Assembly (NCBI GenBank): GCA_963753575.1
Contig: CAVWCR010000003.1
Location: 1,302,001 to 1,366,000 of the forward strand
DNA length: 64,000 bases
Origin: VAZQ01 sp963753575
GTDB taxonomy: Bacteria; Pseudomonadota; Alphaproteobacteria; Rhizobiales; Xanthobacteraceae
Direction of reading: 5' to 3'
Position 1 is the stretch's first letter. Every line of letters begins with the position of its first letter. Positions 25,214-33,338 of this stretch are shown piece after piece. Under the pieces are notes generated by a model, which worked only from the letters and a program-made list of their open reading frames with translations, was not told the DNA's origin and ran no database searches. A program made the translations under genes and the position numbers.

Positions 25214-26028
25214 TGCCGGCCGCCCAATTCGCCGCCGACGTATCGATGACGCCGGCGGCCGCCCGCCTTCATGATGTCGCAGCCGTGCTCACGCCCGGAC
25301 GGGAAGCGCCGCTCGATCTGACGATATTCATTTCCTGCTACAACGAAGAGCCGCTGATCATTGCCACGCTCGAAACCGTTCGGACGGCCTTGGCGGAGGT
25401 GGGCGGCATCGACTACGAGATCATCGTCATCGATGACTGTTCGAGCGACCGTTCGGTCGACGTCATCGAGAGCTATATTCGCGCGCATCCCGACGAGCGG
25501 ATACTGCTTCTGCGAAACCGAACCAACCGGGGCCTGGCACAGAACTACGTCGACGCCGCGTTCATCGGGAAGGGCAAATATTATCGCCTCATCTGCGGCG
25601 ATGACGCGGAGCCTAGGGATACGATGGTCGCGGTGCTGCGCGAGATCGGCCAGGCCGACATGCTGGTTCCCTATTACGTGACCAGCGAGGGCAAGCGCTT
25701 CTATCGGCGGATTCTGTCGAAGGCCTACACGTTCCTGGTGAACGCTATCAGTGGATTTCGCCTGCAATATTACAACGGGCTGGCGGTTCACCTGCGCCAC
25801 AATGTGATGCGCTGGCACCCCAATACACGCGGCTTCGGCTTCCAGGCCGACATCATCTGCCTGCTGCTCGACCAGGGCTTCAGCTACAAGGAAATCCCGG
25901 TACGGACCGTGGAGCGCAAGGGTGGAGATTCGAAAGCTCTGACCTTCAAGAACTCGCTTTCGGTCGCCCATACGCTTGTCGACATCATCGTGCGCCGCAT
26001 CTCCAACCGCGTTAACCGCTGGATGTAA
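25213..26028 (+). CDS. Family 2 glycosyltransferase
   Basis: 271 residues from the ATG at 25213, which overlaps the methyltransferase frame's final stop (TGATG). The GT-A fold markers are LTIFISCYNEEPLIIATLE, YEIIVIDDCSSDRSVDVI, NRGLAQNYVDAAF and the metal-binding CGDDAEP. There is no C-terminal membrane anchor, which resembles dolichol/polyprenyl-phosphate sugar transferases. It probably moves a sugar from a nucleotide donor to a lipid carrier at the cytoplasmic face. Nine bases separate it from the GT-C-like gene, consistent with a lipid-linked sugar being passed to that membrane enzyme. Confidence 0.9.
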   Translation: MPAAQFAADVSMTPAAARLHDVAAVLTPGREAPLDLTIFISCYNEEPLIIATLETVRTALAEVGGIDYEIIVIDDCSSDRSVDVIESYIRAHPDERILLLRNRTNRGLAQNYVDAAFIGKGKYYRLICGDDAEPRDTMVAVLREIGQADMLVPYYVTSEGKRFYRRILSKAYTFLVNAISGFRLQYYNGLAVHLRHNVMRWHPNTRGFGFQADIICLLLDQGFSYKEIPVRTVERKGGDSKALTFKNSLSVAHTLVDIIVRRISNRVNRWM

Positions 26029-26037
26029 GGACGCACC

Positions 26038-28374
26038 GTGGAACGGCCCTCGCTGAAGACGTCGGCGGCTTTCGTTGCCTTTCTGGGCGGCTACGTGGCG
26101 CTGATCCTGTGGTTCAAGTGGGTCGACGTCTACTATTTGCATTTCGCCACGTCAGGCCCTCTGATCCTCGTCTACAACGCCCTGCGCGCAGTCTTCGCTT
26201 TCTATCTCTTTTGGATCGTGCAGGCGCCGGGTACCCTGCTACTGCGCCTCGTTGCGGGCTCTGCTTACGAAAACATTCACTGGCTCGATCGCCTGGCACT
26301 CGGCTTCCTTGCCGGAACAGGGATATGGCACGTCGCATTGCTCGTCCTGGGCTTGGCCGGGTTCTACACCGTGATGGTCGCCATATCCCTCACCGTACCG
26401 GCGGTTGCCCTGGCGTTTTGGGATGCGCGGGATTGCTTTGAAAGGCTGAGCGCTGCCGTCTCAAGCCCGGCGCTGGCCGATAGCTTGGCGTCGCTCGGAC
26501 GCTGGCGGACCGCCTGCTTGGTGGGCGCCGTTCTTCTCGTGCTCGCGGTCTGGAGCGACCTTCTGCTTGTAAAAGGGCTCTATCCGGGCGGCGGCCACGA
26601 CTACTACACCCACTACTTTTCCTATTACAAAGCGGTCGTTAACAGCGGCAATCTGGGACCGAACGAGGTCTGGTACCATTTTTACTATTCCAAGGGCGCC
26701 GGACTATTTTTTCTCAGCATGCTGCTCACCGACCCCCTGGCACCGCAGCTTGTCACCTTTTGCTTTATATCAGTAGCCGCACTGGTGCTCTTCCGCCTCC
26801 TTTCCGGCGTCGCACCGTCGTCGCTTTGGCCATGGGTCGGCGCACTACTGTTTCTCGGGCTCTATATCTACACGCCCGGTCCACCGCAGAACCGGGCCCA
26901 TGGCGGATGGGGCGATTTCGAAAAGCTCCATGAGCTTAACGCTGCCTTGGTCATCGGCGTCATCTGGCTGACAGTCGGTATGCTGCAAGCTCGCGGCAGT
27001 CTGCGTCTCGCCTGGGTCACGGCAACCGCAAGCGCGGTGACGGCTGCCATCGTTATCAACATCACGATCTCGGTGTTCCTGGGCGCGGTTCTCGTCGCGG
27101 TAGCCGCCTGGCAGTTCCTAACACGGCGATGGTGTCCCGCCGTGATCGCAATTGGGCTGGCGGCAGTCGCCGGGATCGTGCTCGTATCCGACCTCCTGAT
27201 CAACTACCTGGCGACCGGCCTGGCGGACGACCAGGCACTCCTTTTCTTCTGGCCCTTTGCAGACGTCGAAAAATTGCATCGCTGGAACGCCCTGCCTCTC
27301 GTCATCCAAATGCATCTGGGACGAACCGGTCAGGTCGCCAAAGCCTTGCCATTGACGACGGCGTTCGTCATGACACTTGCAGACTGGCTGCGGCTCGACC
27401 TGCTGTTCGCCCTCGTCCTTGGCGGCGCGCTCGTCTCCCTCGTGGCAATGGTGCGGCGTCGAACCGGATTGGTTCCAGCCGCGCCCATCGGCGTGTTGCT
27501 TATCGTGATTGTGGTGTATGGCGTGCTGTCGGTGTTCGCAGGCCGCTCAGAGCCGATATCATTCTACCGATATTCAAGCTTCATGTTGCCGGTCATGATC
27601 ACCGTGGGCGTCCTAATGTGGCAAATCCCAGCCAGGTCCAACGGCCGTTTCATGCGGCTGCTGCGCGACGGAATTGCGCCTGTTGCCATCATGGGCGCCT
27701 GCGCGGTAGCGAGCCTGCTCTTCGTCTATTCGGTCAGACCGTTGTGGGCCGTGCAACTCAACGCTTGGCGCTTTGCCACAGGCGCCTACAGCATCGACAC
27801 CGCCTATACAAACGAGAATGGATGGCCCGGCCGTTTGCCATGGGGCGGCATTCATCCGGGCGCGCGGGGGGCCTATTCGGTCGTTGGTCCGGGCACACCC
27901 ATCCAATCACTGCATGTTCACAGCTACTGCATGCTTCCAGGCTGTCGGATGGAACACCGTATGTCGACAGCGATAACACCCGACTGGGACCGCTTGATGT
28001 TCGGCACTCCAGAGGAAGGCCGCGCGGTCTTACAAGCGGCCGGGCGCAACTACTTTCTGTTCTCCCGCAGCCTTGCGCGCGACCTTGGCATGGAATCCTC
28101 TTTGCCGGTCAGCCCCTTGTTCAGCCCCGACACGATCGCTCGCTACCTGGGCATCCGCTGGACGGACGGCGACACGGCTCTGCTGACATGGCTGGGCCCT
28201 GACACGACGCCGCTCGATGACGCCTGGATTGCCGACTACCGCCGAGCGGTCGAGAACTCACTCACCGTTCAACGATTTCCGGTCGCGGCCATGAAACACA
28301 TCTACGAAAAGCTTCGCGCCACCCCTCATCCATGGAAAACGTTCGAACTGCCCTGGAGCAAAGATCGGCGCTAG
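26038..28374 (+). CDS. Large polytopic membrane protein, GT-C-like
   Basis: 778 residues starting at GTG (26038), preceded by TAAGGA. About 11-13 hydrophobic segments occupy residues 8-560 (VAFLGGYVALILWF, FLGAVLVAVAAWQFL, VLLIVIVVYGVLSVFAG), followed by a soluble C-terminal domain of about 200 residues. The segment GGGHDYYTHYFSYYKAV (about 183-199) lies in a periplasmic-side loop, where GT-C enzymes keep their acidic catalytic residue. I do not recognise a named family. By position and architecture it could use a polyprenyl-linked sugar made by the adjacent GT2 enzyme, but that is inference. It is the last gene of the plus-strand envelope module. Confidence 0.75.
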   Translation: MERPSLKTSAAFVAFLGGYVALILWFKWVDVYYLHFATSGPLILVYNALRAVFAFYLFWIVQAPGTLLLRLVAGSAYENIHWLDRLALGFLAGTGIWHVALLVLGLAGFYTVMVAISLTVPAVALAFWDARDCFERLSAAVSSPALADSLASLGRWRTACLVGAVLLVLAVWSDLLLVKGLYPGGGHDYYTHYFSYYKAVVNSGNLGPNEVWYHFYYSKGAGLFFLSMLLTDPLAPQLVTFCFISVAALVLFRLLSGVAPSSLWPWVGALLFLGLYIYTPGPPQNRAHGGWGDFEKLHELNAALVIGVIWLTVGMLQARGSLRLAWVTATASAVTAAIVINITISVFLGAVLVAVAAWQFLTRRWCPAVIAIGLAAVAGIVLVSDLLINYLATGLADDQALLFFWPFADVEKLHRWNALPLVIQMHLGRTGQVAKALPLTTAFVMTLADWLRLDLLFALVLGGALVSLVAMVRRRTGLVPAAPIGVLLIVIVVYGVLSVFAGRSEPISFYRYSSFMLPVMITVGVLMWQIPARSNGRFMRLLRDGIAPVAIMGACAVASLLFVYSVRPLWAVQLNAWRFATGAYSIDTAYTNENGWPGRLPWGGIHPGARGAYSVVGPGTPIQSLHVHSYCMLPGCRMEHRMSTAITPDWDRLMFGTPEEGRAVLQAAGRNYFLFSRSLARDLGMESSLPVSPLFSPDTIARYLGIRWTDGDTALLTWLGPDTTPLDDAWIADYRRAVENSLTVQRFPVAAMKHIYEKLRATPHPWKTFELPWSKDRR

Positions 28375-28579
28375 CTCGCGACCACGTTCACCGTGTGAAT
28401 GTCGGCACAACTCCAAGAGATTGTGCGGACCCAGTGATGAGCGCATGGCCTACAAACCGGGCCGACGGCGCAGACCCCCACACAACTCGGCAAGCCGCGA
28501 GGCCTTCGGTTTCGAATAGCGCGATGCTATAGGACAACAAGGATGGGTTTGAATGTCCAAGCGCGTGGGAGGAAACGTA

Positions 28580-29560
28580 ATGAACCAGGTCAAGCGCCGA
28601 ATGCTTTTGGCCCTCGCGTCGCTCGGCGTGCTGGCCGTGTCTCCGGCCGCCGCCCAGGAGGCCTATCCGAGCCGTCCCATCCGCATCGTGGTGCCGTTCC
28701 CGGCTGGCGGTCCGACCGACATTTTGTCGCGGATCGTGGCGCAGAAGATGAGCGAAGCCTTCCGCCAGCCGGTCGTGGTCGAGAACCGGCCGGGCGCCGA
28801 CACCGCGCTCGGCGCCGTGCAGGTCGCGAAGGCGGCGCCCGATGGCTATACGCTCCTGGCCGCGATGGACACGACGCTGGTGATGAACCCGGCGACCAAG
28901 ACCAACCTGCCCTACGACCCGTTCAAGGATTTCGCCGCCATCACGCTCGCGGCCAAGAACACCTCGCTACTCACGGTGCGCGCGCAGGATGGCCCGAAGA
29001 CCATCGCCGAGCTGATCGCGCTCGGCAAGGCGAAAGCCGGCAAGATGAACTATGGCGCCGGCATCATCACCACGCGGCTTGCCGGCTTCATGTTCAACCG
29101 CGAGGCCGGGTTCAAGGCGCAGCTCATTCCCTACAAAGGCAGCGCCGAGGTCGTGCAGGGGCTTCTCACCGGCGCCGTCGACTATATCGTGGACGGCGTC
29201 GCCTCGAGCCTGCCGCTGATCAAGTCCGGCAAGTTCCGCGCACTCGCCAAGCTCAACAGCCGGCCGCTGCCGCAACTGCCCGACGTGCCGCCGCTCTCGG
29301 TCGCGGCCAACATGCCGGCGCTCGCCGACATGTCGAGCTGGATTGCGTTCGTGGCGCCCGCCGGCACGCCGCGCGCGGTCGTCGACAAGCTCCAGGCCGA
29401 GGTCGTGCGCATCTATGCCGACCCGGCCACCGCCGACAAGCTCGAGAAATCCGGCATCAACGCGGTATCGAGCACGCCCGAGGAGCTCGACGCCTTTTTC
29501 CGCCAGGAAGCGGTGCGCTGGGAAAAGGCGTTCAAGGAGAGCGGAATTAGGCTAAATTGA
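28580..29560 (+). CDS. Bug/TTT-family periplasmic solute-binding protein (4 of 4)
   Basis: 326 residues from the ATG at 28580, which follows GGGAGGAAACGTA; the alternative ATG at 28553 has a poor site. Signal peptide NQVKRRMLLALASLGVLAV ends at AAAQ. Markers are YPSRPIRIVVPFPAGGPTD (a textbook Bug strand), VENRPGADTALGAVQVAK, APDGYTLLAAMDTT and IPYKGSAEVVQGLLTGAVD. It is followed 86 bp later by a hydroxyacid dehydrogenase in the same direction, which fits uptake or sensing of a hydroxy-acid. That link is inference from adjacency. Confidence 0.93.
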   Translation: MNQVKRRMLLALASLGVLAVSPAAAQEAYPSRPIRIVVPFPAGGPTDILSRIVAQKMSEAFRQPVVVENRPGADTALGAVQVAKAAPDGYTLLAAMDTTLVMNPATKTNLPYDPFKDFAAITLAAKNTSLLTVRAQDGPKTIAELIALGKAKAGKMNYGAGIITTRLAGFMFNREAGFKAQLIPYKGSAEVVQGLLTGAVDYIVDGVASSLPLIKSGKFRALAKLNSRPLPQLPDVPPLSVAANMPALADMSSWIAFVAPAGTPRAVVDKLQAEVVRIYADPATADKLEKSGINAVSSTPEELDAFFRQEAVRWEKAFKESGIRLN

Positions 29561-29646
29561 TCTCCCGCATCGACTTTCCCTACCAACAGCCTGCCACCAC
29601 CCGCCGGGCGCAAGCACTTGGCGCAACAAGCACGCAAGGAGCCGTT

Positions 29647-30717
29647 ATGTCGAAGCCGAAAGTCCTGATCTTTGCCCCGCGCGAGGAGCCGCCCGAGACC
29701 ATCAAGGCGATCGAGGGGCTGGGCTGCGAAATTGTCGTCGGCAACCGCGACTGGCAACTGCCGCGCACGCATTACGAGGACGACGTGGTCGAGGCCGCGC
29801 GCGACGCGGTCGCGCTGATGGGCACCTCGATGCGGCACACGCCGATCAGCCGGCGCATCATGCAGGCGTCGCAGCGGCTGCGCGTGGTCGCGAAATACAC
29901 GGTCGGCGTCGACGACATCGACACCGAGGCGGCAACCGAGCTCGGCATCATGGTCTGCCATGCGCCGACGGAATCCAATTGCTTCGGCGTCGCCGAGACG
30001 ACCGTGACCATGATGCTGGCGCTGCTCAAGAAGCTGCGCGAGCGTGACGCCGACGTGCGCGCCGGCAAGTGGCGCACCGCCGACAACTACTCCTATTATG
30101 TCGGCGCGCGCGTCTCCGACGGATTTCCCGGCCAGACCATCGGGCTTGTCGGCTTCGGCCGCATCGGCACGCGCGTCGCGCAGCTTCTGACTCCCTGGCG
30201 CGCCCGCCTCATTGCGTATGATCCCTATGTGCAGCCGGCGACCTTCCTGGCGCACGGCGTCAAGCAGGTCGACTACGAGACGCTGCTGCGCGAATCCGAT
30301 GTGGTGTCGTTCCACGTCGTGCTCACCAAGGAAACCCGCTACATGTTCGGTGAAAAGGAGCTCGCCCTGATGAAGCCGAACGCGATCGTGCTCAACACCG
30401 CCCGCGGCAAGGTCATGGACGAGAAGGCGCTCGCCAAGGCGATCGAGGAAGGCCGCCTCCGCGGCGCCGCGATCGATGCGTTCGAGGAGGAGCCGCTGCC
30501 GATGGAGTCGCCGCTACGCAAGCTCGGCGACCGGGTCCTGCTGTCGCCGCACTCGGCCTCCTACACGGAGGGCGGCGAGCTGCGCCAGGGCGTCGACTGG
30601 GCGACGCGCTCGGTCGTCACCGCGCTCAAGGGCGGCATCCCGGACAACGTCTACAACAAAGAGGTGCTGCCGCGCTGGCGCGAGCGCTTCGGCGGCGCCA
30701 GCGTGAGCGGGGAGTAA
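29647..30717 (+). CDS. D-2-hydroxyacid dehydrogenase (SerA/PGDH-like)
   Basis: 356 residues from the ATG at 29647 after AAGGAG; an in-frame ATG at 29557 overlaps the previous gene and lacks support. It has a split substrate domain around a Rossmann core. The nucleotide loop is GLVGFGRIGTRVAQLL with acidic YDPY at the strand end (NAD preference). Catalytic Arg is in NTARGKVMDEKAL, Glu in DAFEEEPLP and His in LLSPHSASYTEGG. There is no ACT regulatory domain, so it is the short type, acting on 3-phosphoglycerate or another 2-hydroxy/2-keto acid. It lies behind a Bug receptor, suggesting catabolism of an imported hydroxy-acid. Confidence 0.9.
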   Translation: MSKPKVLIFAPREEPPETIKAIEGLGCEIVVGNRDWQLPRTHYEDDVVEAARDAVALMGTSMRHTPISRRIMQASQRLRVVAKYTVGVDDIDTEAATELGIMVCHAPTESNCFGVAETTVTMMLALLKKLRERDADVRAGKWRTADNYSYYVGARVSDGFPGQTIGLVGFGRIGTRVAQLLTPWRARLIAYDPYVQPATFLAHGVKQVDYETLLRESDVVSFHVVLTKETRYMFGEKELALMKPNAIVLNTARGKVMDEKALAKAIEEGRLRGAAIDAFEEEPLPMESPLRKLGDRVLLSPHSASYTEGGELRQGVDWATRSVVTALKGGIPDNVYNKEVLPRWRERFGGASVSGE

Positions 30718-30784
30718 CGCCGGGAACCGGGGCTCGGCGCGCGGAGGCGTTGTCGCGGCGGCCTCCGAGGCATAGCTTGCCGGC

Positions 30785-32188
30785 ATGAGGGAGATCCACA
30801 TCATCGGCGGCGGGCTCGCCGGCTGCGAGGCGGCATGGCACGCCGCCGCGCGCGGGCTGCGGGTGATCCTGCACGAGATGCGCCCGGTGCGCTTAACCGC
30901 CGTGCACAAGACCGAAGCGCTGGCGGAGCTCGTCTGCTCCAACTCGTTCCGCTCCGACGACCCCGAGCACAACGCGGTCGGGCTCCTGCATGCGGAGATG
31001 CGCCTACTCAATTCTCTGATCATGCGCGCGGCCGATGCCAACCAGGTGCCGGCCGGCGGCGCGCTTGCAGTCGACCGCGATGGCTTCGCGGCCGCGGTCA
31101 CTAAGGCGATCGCGGCGCATCCGCTCATCGAGGTGCGGCGCGAGGAGATCGCCGGCCTGCCGCCCGCCGACTGGGACAATGTGATCGTGGCGACCGGTCC
31201 CCTCACCTCTCAGGCGCTCGCGGACGCGATCGGCACGCTCACCGGCGAGGATGCGCTTGCCTTCTTCGACGCGATCGCGCCGATCATCCATCGTGACTCG
31301 ATCGACATGGACGTCGCCTGGTTCCAGTCGCGCTACGACAAGGCGGGCCCGGGCGGCACCGGCGTCGACTACGTCAACTGCCCGCTCACGCGTGAGCAAT
31401 ACGAAGCCTTCGTCGACGCGCTCATTGCGGGCGACAAGACGGCGTTTCACGAATGGGAAGGCACGCCCTATTTCGACGGCTGCCTGCCGATCGAGGTGAT
31501 GGCGGAGCGCGGCTGCGAGACGCTGCGCCACGGCCCGATGAAGCCGTTCGGGCTCACCAACCCGCATCCGGGCACGTCGAAGCCTTATGCAGTGGTGCAG
31601 CTTCGGCAGGACAACAAGCTTGGCACGCTGTTCAACATGGTCGGCTTCCAGACCAAGCTCAAGCACGGCGAGCAGGCCCGCATCTTCCGCAGCATTCCGG
31701 GCCTCGAACAGGCCGAGTTCGCGCGGCTCGGCGGGCTGCATCGCAACACGTTCCTCAACGCGCCCAAGCTGCTCGATCAGACGCTACGGCTCAACGCCAT
31801 GCCACGACTGCGCTTTGCCGGCCAGATCACCGGCTGCGAGGGCTACGTCGAATCGGCCGCGGTCGGGCTCATGGCCGGACGCTTCGCGGCGGCGGAGATG
31901 CTCGGCGATGCGCTCAGCTCCCCGCCGCCAACGACCGCGCACGGCGCGCTGCTTAACCACATCACCGGCGGCCACGTCGAGACGATCGACGCCGGTCCGC
32001 GCTCCTATCAGCCGATGAACATCAATTTCGGGCTGTTCCCGCCGTTCGAGCAGGCGCTGCCGCCTGGCGAGGACGGCAAGCGGCTGCGCGGCCCCGCCAA
32101 GGCGCTCGCCAAGAAACGCGCGCTGACGCGCCGCGCGCTCGACGACCTCGCGCAATGGACAGGTGCGCCGCGGCTCGCAGCCGAATAG
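30785..32188 (+). CDS. trmFO: Methylenetetrahydrofolate-tRNA-(uracil-5-)-methyltransferase
   Basis: 467 residues. The FAD-binding Rossmann motif IHIIGGGLAGCEAAWHA opens the protein, followed by the family signatures ALAELVCSNSFRSDD and NAVGLLHAEMRLLNS. Later landmarks are GPGGTGVDYVNCPLTREQYE, MVGFQTKLKHGEQ and ITGCEGYVESAAVGLMAGR. The enzyme uses 5,10-methylene-THF and FADH2 to form ribothymidine at position 54 of tRNA. Its stop is only 3 bases from the end of the convergent phytoene-synthase-like gene, so transcription of the two must interfere or share a termination zone. Confidence 0.96.
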   Translation: MREIHIIGGGLAGCEAAWHAAARGLRVILHEMRPVRLTAVHKTEALAELVCSNSFRSDDPEHNAVGLLHAEMRLLNSLIMRAADANQVPAGGALAVDRDGFAAAVTKAIAAHPLIEVRREEIAGLPPADWDNVIVATGPLTSQALADAIGTLTGEDALAFFDAIAPIIHRDSIDMDVAWFQSRYDKAGPGGTGVDYVNCPLTREQYEAFVDALIAGDKTAFHEWEGTPYFDGCLPIEVMAERGCETLRHGPMKPFGLTNPHPGTSKPYAVVQLRQDNKLGTLFNMVGFQTKLKHGEQARIFRSIPGLEQAEFARLGGLHRNTFLNAPKLLDQTLRLNAMPRLRFAGQITGCEGYVESAAVGLMAGRFAAAEMLGDALSSPPPTTAHGALLNHITGGHVETIDAGPRSYQPMNINFGLFPPFEQALPPGEDGKRLRGPAKALAKKRALTRRALDDLAQWTGAPRLAAE

Positions 32189-32191
32189 CGT

Positions 32192-33046
32192 TCAGCGGAG
32201 CTTCGACGGGCGGCCGGAGCGCGCCGCGCGCCAAAGCGTCCACTGCCGGCGCCAGCGCGGCACCTCGACCGCGGCGAAGGGCTTGTCCGCAACCCGCGCG
32301 AGGCTGCGCAAGTCGAGCGGCACCAGCGCCGCCGGCAGCCAGGCCGCGACAGCGGACTGGCCGTCGCGCTCGATCAGCACACGGGCCTCCTGATAGTGAC
32401 GGATGGCCACGTCGCGCATGTTCGTCAACAGCGCAGCAATTTCCGGAGTCGTTCGTCCGGCCAGAATGTCCTGCGGCAGCACCGCATTCTGCAGCAGCAG
32501 GTCGGCCGGTGCCGTGACCCGGCCGTTCACCGCATCCTGCGCGAACGTGCGCAGAAGGCCCACGATGCCCAGGCTGATGCCGGCCGGGCCCGCGAAGGCT
32601 GCGCTGTCGGCGCCCAGCACGCAGGCGGCCAGCTCGATCAGGTTCGATGAGACGTGGCGGGAAAAGCGCTCGAGCTCCGCGACATCGCCGAACAATTCGC
32701 GCCCGAGATGATGCCGGTGCGCCTCGATCAGCTCATCGAACAGGCGGCGCGGGAGATGGTATTTCTCGATGACCTCGCCGAGCGCGTTGGCGACCGGATG
32801 CCCGCGCATCTCCTCCGGCCGCTGCTCGTAGACCGCCTCGCTCCACCACTGCAGCCGCACTTCGCCGGCGAGCGGCTCCGTCACCAGGTCGGGGATGCGC
32901 GCCACCTCGCTGTGAAAGGCGTAGAGCGCATAGAGCGCGCGGCGGTGCTCGGGTGGCGCGAACAGCGCGGACAGGAAGCGGTCCTTGTCGGCCGCCCGCA
33001 CCAACGCCTCGCAATGGGCGAATGCGTCAAGCATGGGCGGCAGCAT
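32192..33046 (-). CDS. Phytoene/squalene-synthase-fold protein, NDUFAF6-like
   Basis: 284 residues with the all-helical isoprenoid synthase fold of the squalene/phytoene synthase group: ALYAFHSEVARIPDLVTEP, RLQWWSEAVY, NLIELAACVLG and GIVGLLRTF. True synthases need two Asp-rich DxxxD motifs for Mg-pyrophosphate. The first is replaced here by SEVARIPDLV and the second lacks the paired Asp. The same degeneration, with the same FHxEVA/LQWW-like text, marks mitochondrial NDUFAF6, an assembly factor for respiratory complex I. So this is probably a non-catalytic assembly factor in the bacterium too (inference). Its gene is the distal member of the secF-side minus-strand block, with a mosaic of palindromes upstream. 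Confidence 0.82.
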   Translation of the reverse strand: MLPPMLDAFAHCEALVRAADKDRFLSALFAPPEHRRALYALYAFHSEVARIPDLVTEPLAGEVRLQWWSEAVYEQRPEEMRGHPVANALGEVIEKYHLPRRLFDELIEAHRHHLGRELFGDVAELERFSRHVSSNLIELAACVLGADSAAFAGPAGISLGIVGLLRTFAQDAVNGRVTAPADLLLQNAVLPQDILAGRTTPEIAALLTNMRDVAIRHYQEARVLIERDGQSAVAAWLPAALVPLDLRSLARVADKPFAAVEVPRWRRQWTLWRAARSGRPSKLR

Positions 33047-33052
33047 AACGCC

Positions 33053-33129
33053 TAGCGCCCCGCTTCCGAAGGTCGTTTAGTCGTCGCCGCATCCCTGACA
33101 CGAACTTCGGAAGCAAAGGGGCAACTAGA
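33053..33129. repeat. Palindromic element A (copy near secF)
   Basis: A CTAG-bounded inverted repeat: left arm GCCCCGCTTCCGAA, right arm TTCGGAAGCAAAGGGGC. It is homologous to the A elements at 45.3, 46.8-47.2 and 49.3 kb. Confidence 0.9.
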
Positions 33130-33234
33130 GCACGTCCCATTCCAACGGAATCGGGGCGTGCTCTCGACTCCTTTGAGTGGCGCATGTCGTTGATCGGAAA
33201 ACCGGTTCCCACTTTTCCGGGACACGCGCTAGCA
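33128..33234. repeat. RIME-like palindromic element C, inserted at CTAG
   Basis: It begins AGAGCACGTCCC, with an internal hairpin AGAGCACG...CGTGCTCT, and contains the conserved text GGAAAACCGGTTCCCACTTT typical of rhizobial RIME-type intergenic mosaic elements. It ends GGACACGCGCTAG. It lies exactly between element A and the linker that elsewhere directly follows A, with CTAG at each border. Confidence 0.85.
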
Positions 33235-33246
33235 ACTCTATGATTC

Positions 33247-33324
33247 TAGCGCCGCTTTTCGATGTGAAGTTCCTATCCGAGTTTGCCACAGGTGTTATAG
33301 GAACTTCAAATCGGCGGCACTAGC
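33247..33324. repeat. Palindromic element B (copy near secF)
   Basis: A CTAG-bounded inverted repeat. The left arm starts GCCGCTTTTCGATGTGAAG and the right arm is CTTCAAATCGGCGGCA. It is preceded by the linker CAACTCTATGATT shared with other units. Confidence 0.9.
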
Positions 33325-33338
33325 CGCTGGCACGGCGA

